64,000 nt of DNA, from the NCBI GenBank assembly GCA_963971405.1, contig OZ020489.1:32583047-32647046 (forward strand), read 5' to 3'. Under the pieces are notes generated by a model that made no database searches, had not been told where the DNA came from, and saw only the letters and a list, made by a program, of their open reading frames with translations. This DNA is from Psococerastis gibbosa. Lineage: Eukaryota; Arthropoda; Insecta; Psocodea; Psocidae. The position numbers and the translations under genes were made by a program. The first letter of the stretch is position 1, and every line of letters begins with the position of its first letter. Shown here one piece after another: positions 47,701 through 57,478 of this stretch.

Positions 47701-50700
47701 CACAATACAAAAGAACCGATCCGAGTTTACTCGAACATGCTTTCCAATTTATAAATTAGTAGATAGACATAATGTGTAATTTCATAGTATAAATAATTTC
47801 CCTGTGGTTAAATTTCGGATCCCTCGAGGGGGGGGGGGGGGGGGGGGTTTCCACCTCAATATTTTAAAAACCCCTTAAAACTCAATTGAATATTCTGGAA
47901 CGAACAGACCAATACATTGTAACAGTAGTAACAATGACATACAGCACGTAATGTATTGGAGCGTGAATTTAAATAATTTTCCATAATTTTTTGCACAGAA
48001 CCAAATATTTTTTGGGAATGTAACCTGTCCGATTTTGTTACTTTATTGAACACCTAAAACATACCTGAAGGTAGAATTCATCGACGGAAAGGTTCCGCAG
48101 AAAAAATATTTTTCAGACATTTTTCATGAAAATGTAGTTATTTTTTTTTGTACCCCCCGAAGCAAACTATCAAGGCGGCAAGCGACCCCCTGCATTTTGT
48201 ATACAATAATAAAGACTACAATATAAGTGAATTTAAAAGAAGAAGTTTTTGAGAAATAATTTTTTTAGACGTTTTTTTTTGGAGCTTTTTGAGAATAAAA
48301 CCCCCCCAAATTGAGTTAGCCCAAAATAAAAATAAAATGGTCTCGAGGTGTGATTTTTGTGAACCTACATGCAAAATTTTATCAAAATCGGCCGATTAGT
48401 TTGCCCGGAAATCAATGAACAGACAGACAGACATACAGAGCCACAGACAGACATTTCGTAAAAACCACTTTTTTGGGTTCCTGGGACCTCAAAACGTGTA
48501 AATCCGATGAAATCTTGGAATCGAAAATTTCGACCATCACTAAGCTTTCAGCAGCCACAATAATAACACTGAGAGCCGATTGGTCCCCGAGTCCAGTTCA
48601 ATCCCACTCACTGCTTCAGTCGAGAAGGCAGTGTCTGATTAAAGCTCACTGTATTTACTCATTAAATCATATGAGCAACCTTTATAATACTGTATGCGTA
48701 TAAATATGTTCGTATGTTAGGCCAATTCCTACTAAAAGTCGTAGGTTTAGTTACGAAATGTGGAATCGGAAGGAAGCCTAATTTCCCATTCCAATGCATG
48801 GCTGCTATTCAGGTTTCACTTTCCATGGGTTTACCTTCGAGGGCCACCCTTGAACCAAATCGGAATTTCCTACAAAAATGTAATTATGCAACCGAGTTAT
48901 CCCCTCCGAAATATAACTCTTCGTATGGCTTCGCGCATTTTATTCATTCGGCATTCCCATTTCCGTAAAATCTTGAGCAACATTTAGAATAAAAAACATA
49001 GTAGCGCCTGCTTTTGTACTCGGAAACATTTCATTCAACGGAAGTGCCCAAGAGGAACCTTTTGCGAAAAGTTGTCGTTGGTTGTTAGCATGTACTTTTG
49101 ACAGAGTGATTTAACCGTAGCGTCAGCGGCGATTATAAAAAATTCAACGAATGCGCGAGGTGGAATGTGACCCTGGGGGTTTACCGGTACAAAAGACTAC
49201 CTGCTCGTTGTTCTCGGGCGTCTACTGTGAAGGAAAAAGTTTTTCCATTCCTTCTTTTAACCCGTACCTACTCTTTAAAACAGCCAATTTTGAGGTTCGT
49301 GCATGGTAAAATATTTTAACCGAGGTGAATAATGTCGACATACAGCTGGCGGTTTTCCATTAGCACTTCCTTTCTGGCTGCTGTTATAGTCATTGTAGAA
49401 TAGTTAACGCTAGATAGAATTGGGGGTTCTCTAATGAGTTTGCACCAAATGAAAAGGTGAGGGGAATTTAAACTAGATATAATGTAGAAGATTTTATAAT
49501 GTTTATATTCACAAAAATTTCAAATAAACCCGCGGAAACCACTCTATTTAATCGAACTTTTGCACCGGTTTCCCCTCTGAATCCAATCCTAGCTACGCCC
49601 ATGAACTAGAAATAAATTGGTTTCTGACCAGCATTTCCTCTTCTGCTATTATTATTATTTTACGGCAATTGCACACAGGCTAAAGCATCGAATATTTTGG
49701 ACAAAGCCTGCATGTCTGAGCACACTGTTCTCTAAATGATGACAGGGTAGCTTTGTGGAGGGTCGGAGTGTAGCCTAAGAAGACTACAGACTCCGACGTA
49801 CTGCTGGACAGCTTAATGTGAAGGATATAGATGCCCGGCAGACATAAAATTATGCGTGAGACCACCTTACACGATTTTACTTACCTGAAATAAATCTACA
49901 AAACACATGATAATTGTACAGCCAGATTCTTCCATAAGTATTCATTCGTTACTTAACGATTCAACTGTATACGTTTTAAGACAAGATCGGAGCTGCTCTA
50001 TAGGTTGTTGCTGGTATTAACTCCTTCATTGACTCGTATCTGTACGTGGTTAAGTAATGCCTTCGCCTGATTCATTCCGTCAATGGCAAGCTTGTCTCAG
50101 GTTGTCCATTACCACTTGTAGCCGGTGTAGGTAGACATCGAGATCGTATACCAGTTTGCCAATGGCCAAAAATTCATTCGGAAACAATACAAATTAATGT
50201 CCGAAATCCATGAGGTCGTTGGCATTGGACAAGGGACCTATTGGCCACTATAAGTAGGCCTGGGTCCATAAAAAGTCATTTAAAAAAATAATAACATACT
50301 AACTCCTTCATTTGTTTTGCTTTCAGTTTCCACGCTACACGACAGCCAGCTTGACTCATCGGTAGGACACGCGCCCGACCTCATCACCATCCCTGGGAAG
50401 ACTATAGCGGTGTCGCCGACTGCGAAGCCCCTGGGCTCCTCACAGTTTGGCACGCTGCCGTACGCGCGGTCCCACAGTCCGTTCTCCCCGCCCGCGCCCG
50501 TCGTGCCCCGCTCCGGCTACGTGACCATTCCCCGAAGACCCCGCGTTCCCAGCTGGACAGCCTCCCTGTCCCCCGTAGTCAGCCCCGACGACGGTGTGGC
50601 CGTGCTCGAACCTGTCTACGACCGACTTGGCCCGCGAACGACTGCTGACGGCAGCTCTGTGCTTAGTCTTAATAAGGTAATGTTGCTCATGGTAAAACGT

Positions 50701-51930
50701 AAAATTAGTCCAGTTTTACGTTATAATCATAAAATACAAAAAATACCGGTTTCGGCTTGTAGTTTTAGATGGTGAAGATGCTCAAGTGAATAATTTGTGA
50801 TTTTAGTGCTAAAACTAAGAGTAAAAAGCCCCGGCTCTTTCGGCATACCAGATTAGAATAACAGAGCCTCGGGCATGGCAAAAAATTGACAGATTTCCAT
50901 GATGGATTTGCTTGCTTATGTAGGCTAGCATGCGGTTTCACAGATTTTTCTTTTTTGCATATCTATGAACAGTTTCCCGAGCAGTTCCAGCTCTCCAAGT
51001 TTTTTTTTTTTAACTTTTCGCTTTAATGTTTCATGATCCTTTTTGTTTAGTGGGATACATACATTACTTTATGATACGCGGAAGAACCTCTATTCTATTA
51101 TTTATTTTGGGGTCATGTTTTTGCAGCTAGGTACTCACTCGGACCCACCATAGCTTGAAAAGTATCGATTGGGAATACTGGACAGCCCGACCATGCATCA
51201 TTCCTTGCCGAGGGTTTTCAAGCGATGGTGGGACCCTCCCTAAGTAGGATTACTAAATTATTATATAAGCATTAGCTCAGCGGGGAAGGGGGCTTATCTA
51301 TGTTCTGACTGACTGTTCCTGTTTAAAATGCAAAAGATAGCTTTTAATTGAATGAAGAACCAGTAGAATACGGGCTGACGGGCCGTGGTCGAAATGAAAG
51401 TGAACTTCCAAACGTTTCGTCAACATCTGCGGTCGACATCTTTAGTGGCGCTGCGTAGACTTCGAAAGTTGTACCTCGGTGGCTCCGTAGCGTCACTTTC
51501 ATTTCGACCACGGCCCATCAGCCCCGATTCTACTGGTTCTTCATTCGACTCCGGCCGTGAAACCTTTGCAGTTTCATGGCTTTTCATTACTTAACATCCA
51601 AAAAGCCTCTCAAATATTTTTGGTGTAGTTGCTTTCTTACGACTGTAATTATGGGTTGTTTTTTTCTAGATGGACATTGGACTACCCACCGCCTATAAAA
51701 ATCGACCACTTCCCCTAGCGCCTGTGCAGAACCCTGGTTTGAACGACCGCCGTCAGAGCTGGTCGCGGGCCACCCCCGACGTCAGCGACGAACGGCAGCT
51801 CCTCATAGCGACCTCGCCACAGCCTTCCATTGCACCTGCCAAGAAGATACCCCCGAACCCGCCCCCCAAGCCAAAAAAGAAAGTCCATAAACTGTTTGAC
51901 GATGAGGGGGAGAACGGTACTGAAGTATAG
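32506..51930 (+). CDS. LRR-Ig single-pass transmembrane protein, Kekkon/LRRC24-like (whole gene, 4 coding exons)
   Basis: Coding exons are 32506-32763, 33986-35090, 50327-50676 and 51670-51930. Phases agree at every junction (0, 1, 0), giving 657 residues. Seen in order: signal peptide (about 1-17, MELIVMMLLTLAVVAGG); LRRNT cysteine cluster CPMNCRC; about six leucine-rich repeats (roughly 55-205); LRRCT starting NPWDCNC (about 212-256); one Ig domain (about 259-345, cysteines near 271 and 326, ending DNGEYKC); one membrane helix (about 364-388) followed by a basic stop-transfer KKHRR; and a 270-residue tail with PPNPPPKPKKK, ending in TEV, which fits a class I PDZ ligand. Sequons NIT, NHS and NLT lie in the ectodomain. 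This order is that of insect Kekkon-type receptors, which act at the cell surface in neurons and epithelia; Drosophila Kek1 restrains EGFR. The exact paralogue cannot be settled by eye, so no symbol is given. Confidence 0.9.
32808..33290. repeat. ~200-bp tandem duplication in LRR-Ig intron 1 (2.4 copies)
   Basis: CATTTGATTRCCGSCGTCAG starts at 32808 and 33028, with a third partial unit at 33219. TTTATATTTGCCGCATTAG and CTCTAACCTTGAACGTAGCC repeat in step. Unit lengths are 220 and 191 because of internal indels. Confidence 0.85.
33430..33810 (+). repeat. Dispersed repeat family D, copy 3 (long form)
   Basis: It shares the 3.9-kb core, then extends through CCCTTAGGGTGCCTCAAGTT and ACTCACTCCCCCCGCC, a section also present at 37.3-37.4 kb. 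It lies in LRR-Ig intron 1. ORFs across it are repeat-derived. Confidence 0.7.
33986..35090 (+). CDS. Coding exon 2 of the LRR-Ig gene (LRRs, LRRCT, Ig, TM)
   Basis: The acceptor TTGTTACAG ends at 33985 and the donor GTAAGT begins at 35091. Entry is in phase 0 and completes the LRR begun in exon 1. Exit is in phase 1. The open frame runs past the donor to 35173, but LRR-family similarity stops at ENGSFMG. The exon encodes most of the ectodomain, the membrane helix and the first part of the tail. Confidence 0.9.
37175..37462 (+). repeat. Dispersed repeat family D, copy 4 (internally deleted)
   Basis: GCCAACGGCCTTACCATGTT through GGGTGCCTCAAGTTAACAAA and GCTGACAGGGTTCC are collinear with copy 3, minus the GGTTCGGAATCCAC block. 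Confidence 0.7.
38659..38864. mobile_element. hAT-type MITE with GGATCC/poly-G ends
   Basis: Termini CAAAGGCGGATCCAG and (reversed) CAATGGCGGATCCAC match 13 of 15. The flanks GATATTAT and GATATTCT form an 8-bp target duplication with one mismatch. 12 G follow near the left end. 206 bp, non-coding, in the LRR-Ig intron. Confidence 0.72.
39633..40012. mobile_element. Palindromic MITE, family H, TTAA at both edges
   Basis: Long inverted arms (from AAATTGSCAGCCCGAAATTT through TTATTAAAGATTTGGCTCAT to ATAATAAGGTATTTTTAATT and beyond) leave a loop of a few dozen bases. TTAA lies at 39633 and 40009, which would fit a piggyBac-type target. The left TTAA is a few bases further out than symmetry predicts. 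Confidence 0.7.
40751..40926 (+). repeat. tRNA-derived SINE, family B
   Basis: Close match to 27431-27607, with the same B box GGTTCGAGTCC and the same 3' end CTCCGCTAGGCTGGCTTAG. Confidence 0.7.
41050..41230. repeat. Family C tRNA-like element, head-to-head arms
   Basis: The left half reads in minus sense (GATGGTATTGTAACCCACGA). The right half reads in plus sense (GGGCTTGTGGTTAAGACGAT ... CCGCCAAGTC) and ends CCTCTAATTTCGGTTGTAA. This inverted arrangement recurs at 60.8 kb. Confidence 0.55.
41345..41610 (-). mobile_element. LINE reverse-transcriptase C-terminal fragment
   Basis: The reverse complement reads APGRRSICLLKKPRQRFGKS, PTFLFRAAVSK and VQIAMMIANLR, then a stop. It is less damaged than the 29.8-kb copy but contains only the tail. 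Confidence 0.65.
42109..42435 (+). mobile_element. LINE reverse-transcriptase C-terminal fragment, open frame
   Basis: From about 42112 the frame reads SKHFEMWCYRRMLRIPW, VTNDDVLTRISERKTL, RRAHWIGHLLRHENFVSCIE and EELKRACQDRGEWRHR to a stop at 42435. This is the conserved FEMWCYRRML...GHxLRH tail of insect LINE ORF2. It is 5'-truncated but otherwise uninterrupted. Confidence 0.75.
43680..43875. repeat. Inverted repeat inside the hAT 5' leader
   Basis: Arms of about 36 bases (43680-43716 and 43840-43875) carry GCCACGTGGTCRCCACAAAA in inverted orientation around a 120-base AT-rich core. It lies upstream of the transposase ATG. It could be a nested MITE or part of the element's own leader. The arms contain CACGTG. 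Confidence 0.6.
43984..46733 (+). CDS. hAT transposase, ZMYM1-like (TTF zinc finger, DUF4371, hATC), two exons
   Basis: Exon 1 is 43984-44223 (80 codons, ATG with A at -3 and G at +4). The donor is GTAAGA and the acceptor TTGTAG ends at 44426. Exon 2 is 44427-46733 in phase 0 and adds 768 codons, for 848 residues. Seen: a basic N terminus; a TTF-type finger around SRSWLCFSPSTGKLYCFYCK; the RNase H-like core with SVDSTTDE (D355) and GQSYDNASAMSG (D420); CFNHSLNLV; SLTRWSSRAEA; and the C-terminal dimerisation block with NISSERSFSVLK (E791) and a run of RLSHLSMLNI. The three acidic residues are presumed catalytic by family pattern. No stop or frameshift interrupts either exon. ZMYM1-like database proteins are commonly this kind of element. 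Between the stop and the right terminus only non-coding DNA is seen. Confidence 0.9.
46733..46738 (+). terminator. Possible poly(A) signal overlapping the transposase stop
   Basis: TAAATAAA overlaps the stop codon, placing AATAAA at its last base. The spacing is tight but typical of compact transposons. No other canonical hexamer was noticed before the right terminus. Confidence 0.35.
47709..48548 (+). repeat. 0.8-kb dispersed repeat G, copy 2
   Basis: Collinear with 4943-5745. It carries a 20-base G run at 47828-47847 at the matching position and a longer CAGACAGACAGACATACAGA tract. Confidence 0.75.
50080..50281 (+). repeat. SINE-like family E copy
   Basis: The most complete copy: GTCAATGGCAAGCTTGTCTC to CCATAAAAAGTCATTT. 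It ends only 45 bases before the acceptor of LRR-Ig exon 3. Confidence 0.65.
50327..50676 (+). CDS. Coding exon 3 of the LRR-Ig gene (cytoplasmic tail)
   Basis: The acceptor TTTGCTTTCAG ends at 50326. Two bases complete the split valine codon, then 116 codons run to AATAAG before the donor GTAATG at 50677. Residues 455-571 are rich in Ser and Pro (GYVTIPRRPR, EPVYDRLGPR) and the DNA is GC-rich. The phase match to exon 2 across 15.2 kb supports the join. EPVYDRLG looks like a possible tyrosine phosphorylation site (inference). Confidence 0.82.
51350..51546. mobile_element. Inverted-repeat MITE in LRR-Ig intron 3
   Basis: Arms of about 54 bases (51350-51403, 51493-51546) share GAATGAAGAACCAGTAGAAT, GGGCCGTGGTCGAAATGAAA and GTGA in inverse orientation. 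The spacer is about 90 bases. It ends 120 bases before the last coding exon. Confidence 0.75.
51670..51930 (+). CDS. Coding exon 4 of the LRR-Ig gene (C terminus, PDZ ligand)
   Basis: The acceptor TTTTTTTCTAG ends at 51669, entry is in phase 0 and the stop TAG is at 51928-51930. It encodes 86 residues, including the proline-lysine stretch IPPNPPPKPKKK (possible SH3 ligand) and the terminal ENGTEV. A PDZ-type C terminus is known for Kekkon-like receptors. Antisense ORFs overlapping this exon are shadows. Confidence 0.85.
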   Translation: MDIGLPTAYKNRPLPLAPVQNPGLNDRRQSWSRATPDVSDERQLLIATSPQPSIAPAKKIPPNPPPKPKKKVHKLFDDEGENGTEV

Positions 51931-51992
51931 TGTGTGATTGTGTGTATGAATGGTTGACTGCATTTGAAATTTAGGGGGGAATAGTACGCCAG

Positions 51993-51998
51993 AATAAA
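51993..51998 (+). terminator. Polyadenylation signal AATAAA of the LRR-Ig gene
   Basis: A canonical AATAAA lies 62 bases after the stop codon. It is the first such hexamer downstream. Another AATAAA at about 52447 could serve a longer 3' UTR. Confidence 0.5.
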
Positions 51999-54900
51999 AT
52001 TGTACAGATTTCCCGCGCAATTTTGGTTGTCCGATGAAAAGTTGAATTCCAGTAGTGATATGGTTTTTTGACACGATCTATGCGTGCAAGGTAAGGCCCA
52101 TTTATGGATATAAATAAGAATATCGGTATGAGTCGCCTGAAATCAAAAGCAGTTCTTTCCAAAATTTTCAATTTTTAGATTTTGGCGCCATTTCTTTGAT
52201 TGGCTGTTTGCGCATCTATCTGAATTTTGTTCGAAATCAAAACCAGTTTTCCCTATTAAATTTGGCTTCAATATTGTCCCTTGGAATCAAAAACAGTTCT
52301 GTCGGACTAGGTTTCCCCCATTCTTCCATAGCCTATTCAAAGTTTTGTCATTTTAGGAACAAAACCAGTTCTCTTCACAGTTCTTTCCATTCTTTTTTCT
52401 CAAAATCGGGAAAACTATGCATAGTAAGAGCTATTTCTTTGGTAGGGTTAATAAAACACATCAAAATGAAAGTGTTACGGTTCAAACCATAACGCTAGAC
52501 ATCCACGTGTGAGAACAGCAGTTTTTCGCGGTTCATGAAAAATGACTCATGGTGGAGAGAGCAGCTTTTGATTTCAGGAGACTCATGTATGCCATACCAT
52601 AAGTAAAAAGCCAAAAAGAGGAATTTTTAAATTTAAATTCAACCATTCGTTTTACCAATATATTATTGTGTAACGTTTTAATCTACAATAGTAATGTGGC
52701 TTGTAGTTTTGCTGCGTTACGTCCGCCATGTTCTTGGATTGGGGCCTCGAACAGTGAGTTTTAATTTTCACTTTGTTACAACGCAATTAATACATATTAT
52801 GATTGTGAATTGTGAAGGCGGATATTTCATCCGCGTTTCAGCTTCGATCTTATTATTAAATTTATTTTGAAGCTATAGTGTTTTTGAAGGTCTAAGTAGC
52901 CTATATTGTAAAGCATGAAATACTTTGCCGTGAAGTAAAAATCTCTCAAATAAAGCCTGCAAAATCTCAACAGTGTAGGCTACGATACAATACAATATAT
53001 ATTATTCTATGGAACCTTATCACAATGGGTAGAATTATTGTCATTTTAATACATTCAAAATGCAGGGAAAGTTGACCTGTCTGAAATTTTTTTATAGTGA
53101 ATTCATGCACATTTGGTATTGACCCATAGCAACAATATTTATTATTATTATTTATTAATATTTTATTAAATGCCTTCTCAATACATTATCCTTAACTTCA
53201 GTGGATAAAATCAGACTACTTTTCATCGAGTGATCAAAATAGTTAGGTACGAGTATTTGTGAAACCAGCCCAGTGAAACATACATTTTTAAAATGTGTAC
53301 CGTACTTTAGAGTAGTCTAACCTACATTTTTGTGTGCTATAGCTTTACACACGATGGAACATTTTTAAAAAAGTACTACACAAAAAATCGCAATCATAAC
53401 TGGCAGTTAGGGTTTCATTTGTATTATTCCGCTGTATTATTCCCCTTGCAGTGAGACAACTGCTCTGACCATATAAAATAATCTAGAAACTCTAGAGCTA
53501 ATCAAATGAGAGATGGACTGAATCTTGATGGAATAGACCTAACTTCTTTTCCTGTTATTCCTTGGGCCATGAATGATTCATATTCTCCACTCTGGTTTAA
53601 AATTATCCATAACGTATGTAATTTATTTTTGTAAGTCAAGAGAGCTGCGCCGAATGCAAGGTTTGAAGTGATAATAGGCCTTATCAACGGCTCTGGAAAT
53701 ATGCTAAGCATCAGCTTTGCATATGTACCTCTATATATTCCCAGCTTCCATTTGGCTTGAATGATCGTCGTGACCTTAAATCGAATACGAATCGAATAGA
53801 TTGTTGTATTTAAAACTGCTGGAAATGCTGCTAATATTTCTGACCAATTTAAGTTATCAAGAGATATCAGAATTGTCTATTGGGTCAAAAATGTCAAAAA
53901 ATTGTTGTTATGATTGCAACGACAATGTGTGAATATTATAGTAATTTTATTTTATTAATAACTTCAGTCAGTTCAGATGTGCGCTCGCAGCGCCGAATCG
54001 AAATAAAATAGAGCAGGCTTGAAATACATAATACGGTAAGAAATTTAAAAAAGAGCAACAAAAACATTGTTCAAAACCGAAAGAACGTAACTTACAATTA
54101 ATATTTCACGCTTACTTTTTATTTCGTGTTTCTGAAAATAATTTATTAATTTATTAGTAAGACAACGAATATTTTCAAACATTTATCCTATGGATAATGA
54201 ATACGCATACTTACATAACTTTTTCCATGCAGTTAGGTTTATTACAAGTGTTTTTCCCATGGAGCAGTTTATAAACTTTCGTAAACTTCCATTTTAAATC
54301 AGAGAAATGTAAATATTTTACAGACAGTTTCACATTACGATTTTCTTTTTGATTCTACGAAAATTTATAAATTAGCCTTAACTACAATATTTTCTATGTT
54401 GTTAAGTTTTGTGTCTGGCAGCTTTGGAATGGAAGCGTGATTTGTTCCAAACTAAAATTTTAGAGTTACAATTTATTGTTCGTTTGGCTCAAGCCTATGA
54501 ATTTGGCTTCTTTGCTTATTTGAATTTGTACATAGTTTTAGTTAAGTTAGTTTTTTTAACATGGGTATTATGCTTTTATGACTGGGTAGTGCTTTTGGAA
54601 ATGAGGAGCATATTATGGTTTAGAGCTTTTAAATATTGCATTTGCTAGGTTCGGTAACTTTTTTTTCCGACACGACTGAGAAATACGACGCGTATATAAG
54701 TCTACTAACTATGACGCTGATATATTTCTGAACTCAAAAGGCTATTTCATCAGGTGTAGAGTAGTCTAAATGCGACCTGAGTTGTCAAAACTCAAATGGG
54801 TGTGGTATTTTCAGTTTGGTTTCCTATTTAGTTGGTGCTGTTGAGTTTTTGCATGATTTCCTTTTGCAAAATCCAATTTATAAAACGTAGATTGTATTTT

Positions 54901-55059
54901 GCCTTAAAATATACAATTTATTGTTTTTAAGAACAATTCGGCTACATAAATACAATAAGACTTACCACTTAAATATAAGGTACAATTTATATAGCATTAA
55001 ATACTTAACCCTTTGCAAGAGGACATCAGGGAAATTAGTCATTTTTATTAGAAGACGGT
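51999..55059. other. Intergenic after the LRR-Ig gene
   Basis: AT-rich. It may include a longer 3' UTR to about 52.5 kb. No gene seen. Confidence 0.5.
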
Positions 55060-55195
55060 TAATTGCATACAAATAATTTAATGAATGTATCCGCAATATC
55101 TTGAGTCGCCTCAATGAGTAACTTAATACTTGTGCTGAGTTACGGCCCTTCTCCGATCGCATGACGCGTAGAGACTTGCACACCGAAGCCGATTA
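55060..55195 (-). repeat. tRNA-derived SINE, family A
   Basis: The reverse complement contains GTGCAAGTCTCTACGCGTCA, TGCGATCGGAG and CATTAAATTATTTGTATGC, collinear with 26354-26508. Confidence 0.6.
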
Positions 55196-55738
55196 AGCCT
55201 ACGCGATGATTGCTCGATGCTTGGAAGAAGTTAGGTACCAAACAAATTCATAGACTTGATTCCTAACAAAGGGACTGTAAACAGTATCGATGAAAACATC
55301 GTAAATTGAGAATACATTTCAATGAGCTCTAGTGACTATCACAATTAATTGAGTTTATAGGTATTGTTAGTTGTTACTATTACCGTATTATCCTTGCAGC
55401 TATACGGAGTAGAACATAAGACATGATTGTATTTTTATTTAATTGTATTGTACATTGTTATATAGTAGCAATCTGATGTTTTATGGGCCAACTCAAATTC
55501 ATTATTCCTGTTATGTTGTTTGAAAAATATTTTAAGAGGGAAGCAGTCTTAAAGCGCCATTGCATCAAACCGAACATAGCATTATTGTACGTGCAGATGA
55601 ATGGGTAGCAGCGATTACGTGTCGCACGCTCGAACATACAGTATGTATGCGTGCTTTTTAGTCTATTTCATTGGGTACACTTTCAGTTTTCATCTTGTTC
55701 ATCAGTGCAGTGCTCTTAGTGTTTTTTTCTCTCTAGGG

Positions 55739-55975
55739 CAGTGCCGGATTAACCCCTGTGGAGGCCGTGGGTGCAAACTTGCAAACTCTGTCTAACAACA
55801 TTGCAGCAAAAAAATAACGTTTAATTTCCCGCCAATTTCAAAACTTTGTTTCGTCGTTGTTTTCAACTTTTAATTTATTTTTATTATAAAAAAAAATATA
55901 TCGTTTGTGGGGGCCGAAATTTTAGGCATTTTTGTGGGGGCCGTGGGCCTCTGCCCATGGGTTAATCCGGCACTG
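55739..55975. mobile_element. hAT-type MITE with CAGTGCCGG ends
   Basis: Left CAGTGCCGGATTAACCC and right reversed CAGTGCCGGATTAACCC are identical. Flanking octamers CTCTAGGG and CTTTAGAG match 6 of 8. GGGGGCCGTGGG-type subterminal repeats resemble those of the 43-kb autonomous element, which shares the first nine terminal bases. 237 bp, non-coding. Confidence 0.8.
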
Positions 55976-57184
55976 CTTTAGAGTTATGGTATTTTTGCAA
56001 ATGTTACCATTTTTTGTCACCCCGTACTGGCACTGAGAAATCTCCCTTTTCCACCCTTGTTCCCACCTACGCTGCAGAAGGTCTAGTACGAAGGGAAAAG
56101 AATAACTTGCCTGGGGAATTACTGAAACCATTTTAAAACTGTTAATTCTGCTCTAAAGCAGAACATATTTTTTGTCATGTTGGTGCCACTAGAGCCTAGT
56201 TCCCCATATCAATCAATTAAACAACCTTTGTCCATGACCACCAAGGTGGGATAGACGGCGTCCATACGACTAGCATGCATGCACAATGATGAAAAATTAA
56301 TCTGATTCTTATCCAGCTTTTTTTCCCGTAAGTAAATTTACATCCATTGGGGTTTATTTAGAACAATTGAATCTTACTCCGGGTTAAGTTATTCTTTTCA
56401 TCTATGCCTGCAGAAACTCATAATTTTTCAAGTTTAGTGATTTAGTAAATCAAATGGGCATGTCGTGCTCGAGTTACATAAGTTCGTTTTTAACTGGTAT
56501 AGGCCTAATAAATAATTGGATTTTGCAAAGGAAATAATGCAAAAATTCTACCAATTACAAATTCTCACTCTTCAGCAGCTCAATTACGGTTCGACATGGA
56601 TTCCTATGTACACTGTTCTTTATCACTTACAAACTACGAGCTATATTTGTTCATTTATTTTGGAAAAATATTACAATGTCCTTCAGACGTACCGTAATAC
56701 ATATTAATTTACTACTCTAATACACCTACCAACACATACACCGATATTACGGGCGAGTAAAAACCTTGAGGACTATTCAACAATGTTCGCTTTGGTATAA
56801 AGGCGAATTTAATTGCAGCTTGAATGGCAGGTACCACCAGTCTTCCTAGCATGAGTGAAAATGTGATTAAGAGTATTTTAGCGATACGTTCGCTAATCCT
56901 CCAATCCAGCTCTACACACACCAAATTATAGATATCATTTTTTTTCGAATAATACTGTACTGTAAATGTATCGTATTATTAATAAATTATGAAAACATGG
57001 ATTGATTGTCCCGGGAAATGCAGTTTCATTTTTCATTCACAATGTAAATTAGGAGTGGCGCTTTGGAGTGAAGGGTTAGTGGATGATCCGGTTTAGATTA
57101 TTGCGGTGTGGTGCTAAGCTCAGGCGCAGAGGAGTTGGCCTACATAACAATATGTATATGTGGTCTGTTATGAACCTTCCAAGT

Positions 57185-57478
57185 AAGAAGTAACCCTAAT
57201 AGACAAATGTCATCTTGAAGATGTTTATTATAGACGTCTTAGGGTAGATTTGAATATCTAGCAGATATGCAAATGAAGTTATTCATGTCTTCTAGATATC
57301 TTAAAGATAGCTCGAGTCAACCCGCGTAGACATCTTGGCATCATGACTTCTATCAAACGTCTTAAAAACGTTTAGGTGTAGACATTATTTCCGTTGATGT
57401 CTACAAAACGCCTGTGGATATATTCAATATCTAAGTCTAGATATCTGATAGACATCAATATCTTCGCTGGCTATGTGG
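57185..57478. repeat. Degenerate AGACATC/GATGTCT-rich block
   Basis: Variants of TAGACATC, GATGTCTA, AGACGTCTTA and AGATATCT recur in both orientations across about 290 bases, giving many small potential hairpins. It ends GGCTATGTGGGA. No ORF. Confidence 0.5.

Larger units (their letters stand above)
35091..50326 (+). other. 15.2-kb intron 2 of the LRR-Ig gene
   Basis: Bounded by GTAAGT and TTTCAG. It holds the hAT transposon, two SINE families, family D and H elements, a hAT MITE, LINE tails and repeat G. Between these (35.1-37.1, 47.0-47.7, 48.5-50.1 kb) I see no further exon, and the phase match does not need one. Confidence 0.75.

Noticed and set aside
51715..52074. 119-codon antisense ORF
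   Set aside because: Shadow of the last LRR-Ig exon.
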